64,000 bases of DNA from Dugong dugon (GCA_030035585.1 CM057464.1:75004919-75068918); one strand, 5' to 3'. Positions 44,859-56,958 are shown, counted from the first letter of the stretch. Numbers and translations are program-made. Notes: a model not told the origin generated them from the letters alone.

Positions 44859-44984
44859 GGGGGGTGGGGAGAGGCAATCTCTACAGGAGTAGGTCACCCA
44901 CTGAGTGGCTGAGTTGGTTAGAACTGCCAATCTTTCCATTAGCAGCCAAACATTTAACCACTGTGCCACTAAGGCCCCTTTTTT

Positions 44985-45880
44985 TATTGGGTAAAATGTC
45001 CTAAGTGTATAGCCAGAACTGTACATATGCATAAAATGCATATAACCCACAGATAACAATATGAAACAAATATTTTCAGCACCACTGAAGGATCCCTATG
45101 CCCTTCCTAGTCCACATTCCCCCTAGAAGTAACCACCATCACTATCAATTAGTTTTGTGAGTTCTTGAACTTTGTATAAATAATGGTATTTTTCTTTTTT
45201 AGTTTTCTGGTTTACCTTTCATGCCTAAGTCTAGCTATGATCCGTTTCAAATTAATGTTTGTGAATGTTGTGAAGCAAGGGTCAAGATTAATTTTTTCTG
45301 TACATATATTCATTCATGCTTCATTAATATTTATTGAAAATACTGTCATTTCCCTACTGAGTTGTAAAGGTGTCTTTGCTGTAAATCAAGTGACCCCTCT
45401 ATGTGAGAATCTGTTTCTAGATTCTCTATTGCGTTATCTTGGTATATTTGATTTTCCTGTATCACAACCATAGTGACTCAATTACTGTAGTTTATAGAAA
45501 GTTTTGAAATTTGGTAGTGTATCTAAGTCCTCCAATTCTATTGTTTTTTCAAATCGTCTTGAGATTCTAGGTCTCTTTGCATTTCCGTATAAATTTTATA
45601 TTTAGCTGGTACATTTTTACCCCCCCCCCAAAAAAAAATCTCTACTGGGCTTTTAATTAAGATTGCATTGAATGTATAGATCAGTTGGGGAAAATTGGCA
45701 TCTTAACCCATAGTGAGCCTTCGGTGCATGAACATAGTACAACGCTTCATTTATATACAACTTTCTTTAATTTTTCTCAGCAATGTTTGGTAGATTTGGT
45801 GTAGAGATATTGCAAGTCTTTCATTAGACTTAGTTCTAAGTATTTTTTTAATACTATCTTAAATGGAGTTATAGAGTCAC
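44985..45880 (-). mobile_element. Old L1M ORF2/3' end fragments
   Basis: The clear part is 45225-45870, the reverse complement of L1 ORF2: 'attactgtagtttatagaaa', 'cctccaattctattg', 'gattgcattgaatgtataga' and 'ttagacttagttctaagtat'. The part at 44985-45200 looks like an L1M 3' end and is less certain. Confidence 0.75.
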
Positions 45881-46014
45881 ATACGTGATCTTTTCGGATA
45901 ATCCATACCCTGGGGCATCTCTAACATGAGAGTAACTGAAACCTGGCTATCTTTGTATTTTGAAACATCAATCTGGGACCAAGCTTTCTTAAAATCAGGA
46001 CTAACAGTAGGTAC

Positions 46015-46210
46015 ATTATTTATTTATTTATTCAATAAACATTTGTTGAACACCTACTATGTGTCAAGCCCTATGCTAAGTTTCTTGGAATAAATTATTA
46101 AATAAGATAATCAAAATCGTGACAGAAGTCAGTGAGAGAGTCTGAGAAGAAAAGTGATGAAGCCAGTACAAGCTGAAAGTGTCATGATCCAGAATAAGCA
46201 AGATACACAG
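46015..46210 (-). mobile_element. L2 3' end
   Basis: 'tattcaataaacatttgttg aacacctactatgtg' and 'caagccctatgctaagttt', then diverged L2 text. Confidence 0.7.
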
Positions 46211-46509
46211 CTGGCAAGAGTGGGATGCACAAGAGATGGCCAGATGATAGTAGGATGGTGGTGGAGAAGATGAGGTGGAGATGGAGAATGTGTATGGAGA
46301 TGAGGAATTTGGGAGCATTCATAATGAGGCAAGTGATTTTCTAGGAACTAGGAGCATGGAGATATCAGTACTTTCAATGAACACAGTTCCTGGTGGAACG
46401 GAGTCTGTGTAAGGCAGATGAGCATCCCATAAAGAGAACTGTACAAGCAAAGATTTTCAGGGCTGCTAAAGAGGGAATTCCCATAGTGCTACTGGTATTC
46501 ATAATTATG

Positions 46510-46760
46510 TATTATAAGTACCTATTAATTATGATAACAGCTGCACCATTTGTTGCTCTATGTCAGATATTACACTGAGGACTATGCAGGCTGTCTCACC
46601 CTCAGTCAACCTAATGGAGTGGCCACATTTTATCCATTTTATAGATTGGACCACTAAACCTTGGAGAGGTTAATTTGCTAAAGTTCACAGAACTAATAAA
46701 TTATGGAGCCAGGGTATTAACCTGGGTGTGACAGACAGCAGAACCATTGTGCTTAGTAGA
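46510..46760 (-). mobile_element. MIR
   Basis: 'cattttatagattggaccac', 'ttggagaggttaatttgcta' and 'gtattaacctgggtgtgaca' are reversed MIR text. Confidence 0.7.
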
Positions 46761-47863
46761 GGTCGGAGTATGTGACTGAGTATCCAGAATTATTGAACAA
46801 GTATTTATCTACTACTTACCATGGCCCAAGAGGTGCACTAAAACTTCAGAATGGAGAGGACCTTAAACACTTTCTAGCCAAATCCGTTCACTTTAGATGT
46901 GAGAAAACTGAGGCCCACAAAATGAATCTGAGAGAAAATGATAGATTATGGATTTTTATTGTAAAACAGTTACACAATCAAGTTTGTACGTAAACGTTCT
47001 TTCGAAGTTACCTCTCCTTTGTTCATGTATCACTCTGAATGAATGTGAATTAAAGGAAACTTTAAAGCTAGGGAAAAAAATGACATTAACTTTTTTCTCC
47101 CAAAATGCTTTCAGGGTAATGTTTGTGGCTTGTATGGCTTTGTGTCTCTGTATTTTTCGCAGCATGCTATTAGGTACCCTTCTTGGAATTATTCCTTAAA
47201 GCATTCTTTCATAGCCTGTTTGGAGACTGGTCTAATCAAAAATGGCAACTGGAAGAAGCAGGACCCCTCCAACAAAGGATACCCGGCTTTTAACTGGAGT
47301 CAGAAAGACTTTAACCATTCCCCACAGTGGCCCACCAAAAACTTGGAATTTGCAATTGCAATGGGATCACATGGGACACATCCATTGAATTAACATTTGG
47401 GTATGGTTATCAGCTTTTCATCTGGAATATTCAGTTTTAAAGTTTGGCCAGTGCTTCGCATCTTATTTTGCAGAAGGTATATAAGATTCCAAATACATTA
47501 AGCAAGGTGTGGCAGGCATCAGCTTGGCTCAATTCTTGGAAAGCACCTACAACAGAAAAACTTCTATGAGCTAAGTCGCACCAAAAGAATTTCAGCAAAT
47601 TGCAGTGAGGAGGGAAATCGGGTTGATTTTAGCCAGGGCTTTCACTATGTAAACCACAAAGGTGAACTTTGGTCCAGTTCTAGGGATTTTCAGAGATTTC
47701 CATTTAATGTAGTCTGTAATAAGCATGATTTATGTCAGGGCTGTGACCATGATGATTCTTGTCTTTGCCCAGTCAGAAATCAATGATCCAGACCAGCCAT
47801 TCCTGAAGTATGTTCTGCAGAAGGCTAATAGGAAATTAATGTGGAAAAAACAATTTAAGAGGG
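46761..47863. other. Mostly unassigned; one MIR trace
   Basis: A short reversed MIR piece ('tgagaaaactgaggcccaca') lies near 46895. The rest has no recognised repeat. The overlapping frames 46948-47393 have no familiar domain. Confidence 0.35.
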
Positions 47864-47874
47864 TCCTTTAGGCA

Positions 47875-48053
47875 AAAACAAAAAAAACAAAACAAAACAA
47901 AACCCATTGCGGTCAAGTCGATTCTGACTCATAGCTACCCTATAGGACAGAGTAGAACTGCCCCATAGAGTTTCCAAGGAGCGCCTGGTGGATTCAAACT
48001 GCCGAACTTTTTGGTTAGCAGCCATAGCTCTTCACCACTACGCCACCAGGGTT
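47875..48053 (-). mobile_element. AfroSINE, short form, 11-bp target duplication
   Basis: A long (caaaa)n tail, then 'ttgcggtcaagtcgattctg' to 'ctacgccaccagggt', flanked by tcctttaggca (47864-47874 and 48054-48064). Confidence 0.95.
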
Positions 48054-48229
48054 TCCTTTAGGCATACAGGTTTGGCAAACACCAGGTGAAATATAAGGTA
48101 AATGAGATTTTCAACTGACAATGGTTTAGAGTGTTCAATGGTCTACTGTGTATTGTGCCTCTCCAAACATATTTGAAGATGGAGCCTGTTTATTTTTTTC
48201 CCCAAAGCATCTCACCTTTATCTTTTCCT

Positions 48230-48360
48230 TGTTGTGTGCCCTAGTGTCCTAGACCCAGTCCCTAACCTCTCTGACATTCAGCTTTCTCATTTTAAAAATG
48301 GAAATAACACTTCACAGCATGGGGTAATGAGAGGATTAAGTTAAAGTTTATATGCGTATA
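48230..48360 (+). mobile_element. MIR 3' half
   Basis: 'cctaacctctctgacattca gctttctcat' and 'aatgagaggattaagttaaa' follow MIR order. Confidence 0.65.
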
Positions 48361-48826
48361 CAAATGTTGGTGTTTTCAGGCATAGACAATACCCTGGTGG
48401 TGTCTCTTCATACCTTTTGATATTTGGATATGTAGACTATCCGTTTGTGCTTAAAAGTATGAAAACCTTGTCTTTCTTGATCAACCTCATCTCTGATTAC
48501 ATTATTTTGACTTCCGTTTGGTACAGTTCTACAGGTGGCCTCATTATTGCATCTGCCCTTCTAGTTGCTAATACATATACATGCACAGCATTTTCCAAAG
48601 CATGAAATTCTGGGGAAACACAGGATTAAACAACATTCAACAGATGTCACATGTTTAATTTCAGCAGGACATCTCAGAGCTTTAGTTATTCTAATTCCAT
48701 AACATTATGAGTTTCTAAGAGGGAAATATAACTTGCAGCATATTTTCCAAATCCATTTTACAATGGAATTTCTCTTTTCCTAGAGTATCTATGGAAACCA
48801 ATGATCTGCTGAATACACATTTGTAA
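48361..48826. other. Unassigned, apparently single-copy
   Basis: No repeat and no coding-like frame recognised. Confidence 0.35.
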
Positions 48827-48836
48827 ATGCTACTGT

Positions 48837-48991
48837 ATAAATCTGTTGCCATGGAGTCGAGTCCAATTCCTAGCAACCCTACGGGACAGAGTAGAACTGT
48901 CCCATATGGTTTCTGAGTAGTGGCTGTTGGATTCTAACTGCGACTTTTTGGTTGGCAGCCAAGTTCTTAACCACTGTGCTACCAGGACTCC
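48837..48991 (-). mobile_element. AfroSINE, short form, 10-bp target duplication
   Basis: 'ctgttgccatggagtcgagt' to 'gtgctaccaggactcc', flanked by atgctactgt (48827-48836 and 48992-49001). Confidence 0.95.
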
Positions 48992-49231
48992 ATGCTACTG
49001 TCTAGGCTTGGTAAAAATCAAACTGCTTCACTGTTAATGATAAGAAGCAGCTGAGAGACTGAAGTCCCACTAATCTCACATTGTCTTTTTATATTCGTCT
49101 ATAGTTTAAGTATGGCACTTTTGAAATTATCGAAGCTAAATATGCCAACTGCACTCTGTTTAATTATTATCATAAAGAATGTTTTGACAATGTTACAACT
49201 AAACAATTTCACAGACAATAAAACCATCTTC

Positions 49232-49416
49232 TTGTTGTTGGGTGCCCTGGAGTCCCTTCTGACTCATAGCGATTACATGTGACAGAGTAAAACTGCTCCA
49301 TAGGGTTTTCGGGAGCAGACCATCAGGTCTTTCTCCAACAGAGCCACTGGGTGGGTCAAACCACCAAGCTTTCAGTTAGCAGCCAAGCTCTTAACCATTG
49401 GGCCACCAGGGCTCCT
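49232..49416 (-). mobile_element. AfroSINE, long form
   Basis: 'gttgttgggtgccctggagt', 'accatcaggtctttctccaa' and 'attgggccaccagggctcct'. Confidence 0.9.
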
Positions 49417-49543
49417 TAACCTTTGGTGGGGCCAACTCTGACTCATGGCCGTCCCATGTGTGTCCGAGTACAACTGTGTTCCATATGGGGTTTTCCGTGG
49501 CTGATATTTCACAAGTAGATCCCAGGCCTTTCTTGTGGTTCCC
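49417..49543 (-). mobile_element. AfroSINE, long diverged form, head missing
   Basis: 'aactctgactcatggccgtc', 'gttccatatggggttttccg' and 'aagtagatcccaggcctttc'. It abuts the preceding copy directly. Confidence 0.85.
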
Positions 49544-49955
49544 ATTTTGGACCCAAGAAAATGGAGGCCAAGGGCGGCAAAGGCCTTGCTCAAGGTCATG
49601 GCCTGCAAGGAGCATGGATTGCTCCTCGGTGCTTAGGGGAGGGTGCAAGGTCAGGAGATCCTGAGACATCCCATTCTCTCACAAAGGGGACAGGGGTGCC
49701 CTGGCTGGTGCGGGAAATGGAGGGGGATAGGACCAGTGCAGGGGACGGGGTTCGGAAGGGCCTGGACCAGCGGTGGCAGCAGACGAAGGCCCCCAATCTC
49801 AGGGAGGATGCGGTGGAACAGCGACTATGGTGTGGCTGCCCTCACCTGGGGCCTGGCAGTGCTGGGGCGTCCCTTGGTCATGTCACTGCTGCCCAGATTG
49901 GGGCCATCTATTTGGGGTCCAATCGCAGAAAGAGCATGGAGCAGGGAGATAAAAT
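49544..49955. other. GC-rich island with overlapping open frames
   Basis: This is the most GC-rich non-repeat stretch in the window. Two overlapping plus frames (49561-49983 and 49643-49960) and minus frames at 49372-49796 are open. None shows a domain I recognise. It could be an old retrocopy or a lost exon cluster; I cannot tell. Confidence 0.4.
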
Positions 49956-50639
49956 CTTGAATAACCTAAATTTTGAGTTTTGAATAACCTATATATTGAG
50001 TTTTCTGGTTAATTCAGGTAAAGTTTTAGGCTGGAAACATTTCAAAATCTATAGGTATACTATTTAGAATTTGTCAATTCAATAAGTAAACATAATTGAA
50101 GCAGGTTTTGATAATTTAGGATCCTTATTTTAGTCACTGATTATTATATAGTCCTGTAGACTAGAGGATTCTGGAGTTTGGCTTGAATTTGTCCTCATCT
50201 CCAACATATCCTGGAAGCTTTTTAAAAATTTTAATCAACAAATGCTTGTTTTCTGGGTATTTATGTCACATTTTAGGGTTTCAGGAATGATAATAATCAT
50301 CTTCCCACTTGCATCCAATTACTAATGAACCTGCAACATCAATAGTCCTCGGACAGAGCAACCCTCTGCACCACATCACGCTCCTCCTCCCCCAGGCCAC
50401 TCCAAAACCCCAGCCACAGATGACTGGCCAGGCTAGACAGCTGACCTGAGCTAATTGACCGATCAGATTCCTTCTCCTTGGAATATGGAACTGGAAACTG
50501 AAAGACTGAGTCATTTGGAAAATGAATGATGGGTCCCTGCACTTAAAAAGGTAGTAACTGATTTGGAGGTTGAAGCTACATAAGCCAATGAGAGCAAATG
50601 ATTCATCTATTAGGATACAGATTCAACCACTGCATTAAA
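49956..50639. other. Unassigned, apparently single-copy
   Basis: A short local duplication of 'ttgaataacctaaattttga gttt' type text lies at 49955-50000. No repeat is recognised. Confidence 0.35.
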
Positions 50640-51070
50640 GAAAGACAAAAATTAAAAATGGCTTAAACAAGATAGGATAGATTTTCTCTTCCAGGTAATA
50701 GAACATAAATAGTCCAGACATTGTTAGTGGCCCAGGCCCCTTCCATCTTATGGTTTATCCATCCTTAGGGTTGTATATTCCGAAATAGCTCACTACCACA
50801 TTCATGTTCCAGGTAGGAGAATGGAGAAAGAAGCAGGAGACTGTGTTCCTTCCCATGATCTCAAAGTTGCATACGACACTTCTACATATAATCAGAACAT
50901 GGGCCTGTAGCCACACCTAGCTGCAAGGGAATCTAGTAAATGTAATCTTTAGCAGGGAAGTCACACGTCCAGCTAAAGTCTACGGTTCTATTGTTAAAGG
51001 CAGAAAGAGAGAATGGATACTGGAGAAATAGCATTCTCTGCCTCAGCCTGTGAGTAAGCTGAGAAAGGGG
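50640..51070 (-). mobile_element. Ancient LTR-like repeat, family not named
   Basis: 'ggcttaaacaagataggata', 'ggcccaggccccttccatct', 'cctgtagccacacctagctg caagg' and 'aaatgtaatctttagcaggg' match a common old eutherian repeat as I recall it. Very diverged. Confidence 0.5.
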
Positions 51071-51344
51071 TTGCTCAGAGAGAATCAGTGGAAAGGAGGA
51101 GACATGCAATAAGAAGCAGAAATGACAGGTAGACATCCAGCCTCAGCTAGAGACAAACACAGAATCAGAAAATCAGGGAGTAATTGTCTGTGACTTTTCA
51201 GTTCCTAGACATTCATTTGTCCTTACTGTGATAGAAATTATGTTCTTTGAAATTCTTCTGTATCCTTTCAATGAGCACCATCATTTCTTGAGCTAAACTG
51301 AATCCGTTTACGTTTCTTGCAGCTGAAATAATGCAGATCAGATT

Positions 51345-51570
51345 TGTTGCATTTACTGAGCATTTACTATGGGCCAAGCATTGTGCCAAGTGCTTTATGT
51401 GGATTGTCTCGTCTAAACTTCATAGCAATCCAGTGAGGTAGTTACTGATATTTCCCACTTTTTACAGTTGAGGAAAATGAGGCTTGGGAAGATCTCACAG
51501 TTAGCAGGTAGCAGAGCATAACTGGAACCTGAGCCAAAAGCCTTGCTCCACATTAATGCTTTTACAGTGC
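51345..51570 (-). mobile_element. MIR, nearly full length
   Basis: 'tgagcatttactatgggcca', 'atccagtgaggtagttactg', 'ttgaggaaaatgaggcttgg' and 'aactggaacctgagccaaaa'. Confidence 0.85.
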
Positions 51571-51589
51571 AATGAATCACTTTTATATT

Positions 51590-52540
51590 GCCTTTCTAGC
51601 CATGGTCTTATAACTCACACAGAATGATTGGCTGGGCCACAATCTTGCAAGGCATTGATTGATTTATTATGTAAATAAACCCCGTTAAAACCAAACCCAT
51701 CGCCACTGAGTGGATTCTGACTCATAGCGACCCTACAGGACAGAGAACTGCCCCATAGGTTTCCAAGGAGCAGCTGGTGGATTCAAACTGCTGACATTTT
51801 GGTTGGCAGCCATAGCTCTTAAGCACTGCACCACAGGACTCCATTATGTAAATAGTGGCTTAAAAATCCACCCAATAGGATTGAGCCCTTGTGTCTAGCA
51901 AGGGGAATTGATTGGTTTTGCCATCCACGTAGGCTTATATAAGGGCCAATCCCACAAAGGTTGGGGGACCTCACTACCATCAAGAAGGGTCTGGAGTAGA
52001 GCTTGTCCTTTGGACCCAGGGTCTCTGCTCTGAGAACCTCCTAGATCCAGAAGAGAGAGCTGTAACACTGAAGGTGGAGAGACAGTGGCGGTATGCTGGT
52101 CAGCCTGTGGAGAATGAGAGAGCTGGGTGCTTCCGTGCAGGAGGTTTGCCTGCTGCTAAAGAGCTGTAACACTTGCCCATGCAGGGCAGAGGCCTGAATG
52201 TGCCCCGTGCAACATGCTCCCCACCTCCCTGGGCAGTGCGGCAGGAGTCATGTAGGCCCTCTGGCAGCACAGACCCAGTAGCGTGGCAGCCAGAGAGAGT
52301 TACTTGGACCTGGGTAGTGTGGCAGGAGCCGGTGGCAGAGGCTCAGGAGATCCTGTGTAGAGGCCCATTAGCAGAGAAGAAGCTTCTTGGCAAGCCCCCT
52401 CCCCTCAGAACCCACCCCCCACCAAGACAGCAGTGACATGAAGACAGCTTCTGACCTGAATCATGACCTGCCTGCCCAGGGACATAAAAATAGACATGGC
52501 TAAGGGTAAGTGTTTCCCCTTTAAGAATTTGTTGTCATTG
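51590..52540 (+). mobile_element. Probable LTR / ERVL-type fossil, split by AfroSINE
   Basis: TATA-like 'ggcttatataagggccaatc' is followed by 'tcctttggacccagggtctc tgctctgagaacctcctaga', text shared with the MaLR LTRs in this window, and then GC-rich sequence. Edges and family are uncertain. Confidence 0.45.
51678..51842 (-). mobile_element. AfroSINE, short form, 12-bp target duplication
   Basis: 'ccaaacccatcgccactgag' to 'actgcaccacaggactcc', flanked by attatgtaaata (51666-51677 and 51843-51854). Confidence 0.95.
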
Positions 52541-54175
52541 TTTACTGTTTACTTTCTATACATAGTAATAATGACTTTAACTTTGCCAACACTGTGTAAG
52601 TGTCTTGTGTGTCCGGCCTGATCACAGATGTATGTAGCACCCATGGAATTGTTGATGTCAGTGGGTATATGTTTCTCATTCCTAGTAGTCTTATGGCTGC
52701 CCAGAAGTTGGAGGCACAGCCTGTCTGCATGTGCAATGTGGACAGATAGATGATTCACATTTCACCCACCACCAAAACCATGTGTGAGCATATGTACCCC
52801 CAGCAGGGTGAGGCCAGGTGGGGCAGGCTGGGGCCAGGGCCAGGCTAACTCAATGAAATAAGGCAGATACTGAGGAGCCATACACAGCGATGTTTCCAAG
52901 AAGCTCAGCTGGAGGGAGAAACTCAATGTCTGAGGCACATAGGTAAGCAGTTGAGTATGCCTAACCCGAAGTGTTGGGGATGCCCATTAGGCACTGCAAT
53001 AGTGGATTCAGGAGTAAGCAGGAGGGCCATGAGGTAGACAGTAGGGTATAAGCTTATCAACCTATATCCTTAACACTGATGAGGTCAGGGCACTGAAATG
53101 GTCTGACAAGGGCATGGCAGAGACTGTGGGAGCAAGGCATGGTGAGACGATCCTTCCAGGGAAGGAAGTTCAAGGGTTTCAGTTGTAGCAGGTTAATTGC
53201 ATCTTAACTAACTGCAGTTTTTGCTCAACCACGTTGACCCCTAACTCCTGGGAGATGTCTAGCCTGATTATTTGTTACCTAAAGTCTTGTCTATCAGACA
53301 CTGTCTGTCCTTCTATGACCCAACAGGCATGAACCAGTCCTGTTGTTGGGACTTAAAGCAAGGAGAACTTCCACAAAGCAGCTCATGTGACCGAAGAATG
53401 GAGGCTGTTAGAGAAAGGTCTTCCTATTACTTCTTACCAGTGAGCAGATCAACACACACCCTAATTAATATACAGGGGGAAAAAAGTGTTTAATGTGCTT
53501 AACTCTTCATAGTAGAATAAATGAGTGACTTACAGTAACATCTTGCATTTACAAAATGAGAATTCTACCAGCCATAGATTCCAGAGGCGATACACAGTAA
53601 GAGTGATCATATGAATTGACTCAAGAGCAAAGGGTTCTAAATTTTCCAAAGAGAGATGAATCAACTTAGTTTCTAAGTGTTCAGTTTACCAATCTCTCTC
53701 TAGCATTATTTCTTCCCATGTTGTATGTAGACTCAGAAGTCTGAAGCCTTTCTTTCCAGTGGCATATGTATCTTTAACATAGTACATGCCAGCTAGGATA
53801 TCTTTATAAATACATAACTTTTAGTAAAATTCCAGAATTCTAAAAATTGGGCTTCAAAGCTTTTTCAACAAGTCTTGAACCTAGTACTTACCAGTGTGTA
53901 TTCCTGCTTGGGAAAGTGTGCAAGGATGGGTTAGGGAAGATATTTTCTTCTAACTTGTTCCTGAAAGGCTAGAGAGGTATAAAAGTAAAAAGAGGCACAT
54001 TTTTTTACAGCTGGAATTAGGAAAGAGGAGTTGCTATTAGATCAGAGAGTGTACCTGGGATGCAAAAGATAATTAACAGGATAAAACCTCAGAGAGCTAA
54101 CTATGGTAACTCCCCTAGAGAGAAGGAGTTAACAATGAGATTAATTAATAAGATTAATTTATTGTTTCAAAAATT
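52541..54175. other. Unassigned
   Basis: No repeat is recognised with confidence; parts (52800-53200) might be the interior of an old LTR element. No frame has a familiar domain. Confidence 0.3.
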
Positions 54176-54337
54176 TTGGTCCATAGTCTCAATCCTGGCT
54201 GTACATTAGAAGCCCAATGCCCAGGCTACACTCTGGGCCAATTAAATAAAAATCTCTGGAGGTAGGACCCAGACATCAGTATTTTTTTAAAGCTCCTCAG
54301 CTGATTCCAATGTGCAGCCAAAGTTGAGAACCACTGA
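54176..54337. mobile_element. hAT-Charlie MITE (MER5-like)
   Basis: 'ctggctgtacattagaagcc', 'aaatctctggaggtaggacc' and the end 'aaagttgagaaccactg' with the typical inverted repeat cagtggttctcaa in reverse. Confidence 0.65.
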
Positions 54338-55689
54338 TTTAGGCAGATTTGAGAAAGAAAGATCGAGAAGATTATTTCAAGCATTATTAGGTGAGCTTCA
54401 GAGTGCAAGAGTTGGTGAGGGTAGAAGTACTGATTCTCTACAAGGGAACGTGTCCCGGAAATGTCATCTTGGGGAAGATACAGGTGAGATCCACCAGAGG
54501 AGAAAGAACAGGATAACAAATGATCTAGTCCTGACAAGCAGAAACCCCTCCGGTCCACAGTTTGTGGATGCGTTCCTGGACTTCATCTCTCCCCACTATG
54601 GTTCCCACACAATGCAGAATCTGGAGGAATGTGACACATGGAAAGAAAAGAGAGAGTTAAGTAGTGAAGCTACTTGGATTCAGCAATGTCTCTACATCTA
54701 GTAGAAAAGGACAGCAACTAATCTTAGAAACAGAAGATTATAAACATTCAATTGAAAGGAATAGGGGGAGAATAGGGCAAAATGAAACATTAAGGGTATA
54801 TTCCACTACCACAGAGAAAGATGTGGCCCCCAAAAATGTTTCTGTTGCCTCTGAAGCTGGCAAATTATTCAAAGCCTGGAAAAGTCAAAAGCTAAGGATG
54901 AGCAAAGTTGGGGGCACAAGTTTTAGTCCTCCCTGGGCCTCTTGGGGGTTTAGAATTTAATGGCTACATCCACAATGGCTTCATTCCAAGTGTCTGTGGC
55001 TCCCATGTGTCTCCGGATGAGACAAATGTGAGATTAAAGGGAAAGCGTTCCTAGGAGACAGGATGCAAAGGCCTAAGAATTTAGAAGCAGGAGGCAATGG
55101 AGCAAGGACTACACAAGCCTCAGCTTCTTGCTGAGAATGGAGAAATAAAGAGGATTGGGGACTGGAGCTGTACTTGGAGAACTGCAAGTCACCTCTGGAG
55201 GGAACCACAGTCCCAGGAGTGGGGAGTGAAATCTTGTTGCCAACAGAGGAGCGAGGAATACAGGGTTCAAAGGGGAAAGAGTATAAAGAGGCTTTAAATA
55301 CTGGGTGAGATACAAAGAGGAAGAATTCTGGAGTGTCTCAAATGCCACTCTTTGCAAGGGGAGTCAGCGTGCTTATGGGTCTCTCCCCAACCCCCACCAT
55401 CATATGGAAATACTGTGTCTCACCATCTTGACAGAGAAGCTCTCTCTATGGAGATTAAGTTTACAAACTGTGCACTCACTCTAGGCTCCTCCAGCTCAGC
55501 TTGAGAGGCATCCTGGAAGGCACGAAACCAAGGAAATCATCTCTTATCTTCTGAGTTTTCCTCTCCTTCTTACCCCAGGCAATGTTAACTCTCTATGTGG
55601 GTCTATGGCTGGCAAAGTAACATGGGTCTAGAGTGAGAATATTATACTTTCCCCAGAAAATTGCTCTAGGGTAGCACACGTTCTTGTTG
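54338..55689. other. Unassigned, apparently single-copy
   Basis: Frames at 54312-54701 (129 codons) and 54664-54960 are the longest here, but they carry no recognised motif. No repeat is recognised. Confidence 0.35.
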
Positions 55690-55748
55690 GATACATTTCA
55701 GTTGCAGTACTGCCAGGTCAAAGGATGCGTGCATTTAAAGCTCTGATA
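55690..55748 (-). mobile_element. Old L1M, left piece of host element
   Basis: 'tactgccaggtcaaaggatg cgtgcattta' is reversed L1M 3' text and continues at 58320 ('gataatgccaaattgtctcc') after the inserted block. Confidence 0.7.
55736..55748 (+). repeat. 13-bp target duplication, left copy
   Basis: taaagctctgata, identical to 58307-58319. The old L1M reads correctly across the join when one copy and the block between are left out. Confidence 0.85.
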
Positions 55749-56020
55749 CAGGAGACCTCATATCACCAAGAAAGAAGCACCAGGAGCAGAGCACGTCCTT
55801 TGAACCCAAGGTTCCTGGGCAGAGAAGCTTCTAGCCCGGGGAAAGATCGATGACAACGAGGACCTTCCTCCAGAGCCGAAAGACAGAGAAAGCCTCCCCC
55901 TGGAGGTGACGCCCTGAATCTGGACTTCTAGCTTACTAGACTGTGAGAAAATAAATTTCTCTTTGTGAAAGCCATCCACTCGTGCTATTTCTGTTAGAGC
56001 AGCACTAGATGGCTAAGACA
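55749..56020 (+). mobile_element. MaLR 5' LTR, downstream part
   Basis: 'gacctcatatcaccaagaaa' to 'actagatggctaagaca' matches the last half of the 3' LTR at 57210-57478. The promoter-bearing upstream part is not present here. Confidence 0.85.
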
Positions 56021-56958
56021 GAATTTGGTACCGAGAGAGTGGGATGCCGCTCTAACAGATACCTAAAATGTGGAAGCGGTTTTGAAACTGTGAATGGATA
56101 GAGGAGCAGCAGTGACAGAGGACCAGCAGCAGCAGAGAAACAAGTGGCAGAGAAGCAACAGCAGGAGAACCAGGAGACCAGTGCGAGACGGCGCTGGAGA
56201 TGACCCACGGAGCGAGACAGCTGAGTGCCTGTGCACAGGAGGCTTTCTGGCAGAGTGGGGTGCCTCAGGGTACTTACTGGTGGAGCTACCCAGCTTTGGG
56301 AACACTTTCCCCAGCAGGGCAGATGCAGGCTTGAGGCCCGAGGGCTGAGAGGCCATAGGAAGCAGAAGCTGAAGAGACAAAGAACACAAGAAGCAGAGCT
56401 GCCTCACTCTCAAAAGGTACGGCCATGACCTCAGGGCTTCCAAAGGGTGGAGCCATGGCCTCTGGTGTTTCTAACGGTGGAGTTTTCACTCCCGATGGAC
56501 TAGGAGAATGGTGCTCCTAAAGCTGAGGGAGCAGAGTTGCTGTCCCAGTGGGCCTGGAAGGTGGAGCTGAAGCCCAGGGACAAGGGGCCTCCACTCAGAA
56601 TCTAAAGAGTGTGGCCAATACCTAGAGTCTGGAGGGCAGGGCCATTGTGTAAATTCTCTCAGAGAACAGAAGATTATTTTCAAAGCCTTGAGGGCTAATG
56701 TAATGTGTTCTGCTGACTTGCTTAGTGCTTGTTGTCCTTTCTTTTCCTCCAGTTTCTCCCATTTGTAATGGGAATGTCTAGCTTGTGCCTGTTCTGTCAT
56801 TGTACCTTTGGAAGCAGATAGCTTGTATTCTAGATTTCACAGATGAAGAGGAATTTTTGGATTTTGGACTTGGAGTTAAGACTTTTGCTATGATATGATG
56901 AGATGAATATGTTTCGCAGGTTGCAAGGATGTGATTTTTGGGGGGCCAAATGGTAGAA
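56021..56958 (+). mobile_element. MaLR internal region
   Basis: It opens with 'gaatttggtaccgagagagt gggatgccgct', the typical start of MaLR interiors, then 'cctaaaatgtggaagcggtt'. MaLR interiors are non-autonomous. The short open frames within it are not genes. Confidence 0.8.

Larger units (their letters stand above)
44089..44983 (-). mobile_element. AfroSINE, long form, split into three by two insertions
   Basis: Pieces at 44089-44126 ('ttgttgggtgctgttcagtc'), 44653-44697 ('tccatgtgacaaagcagaac') and about 44862-44983 ('caatctctacaggagtaggt' to 'ccactgtgccactaaggccc') together make one minus-strand long AfroSINE. Confidence 0.85.

Noticed and set aside
54312-54701. 129-codon plus-strand open frame in apparently single-copy DNA.
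   Set aside because: No recognised motif, no clear splice or start context, and part of it overlaps a MER5-like element. I could not exclude it fully, but nothing supports it.
56063-56443. 126-codon minus-strand open frame with leucine-rich text.
   Set aside because: It is antisense to the MaLR interior.
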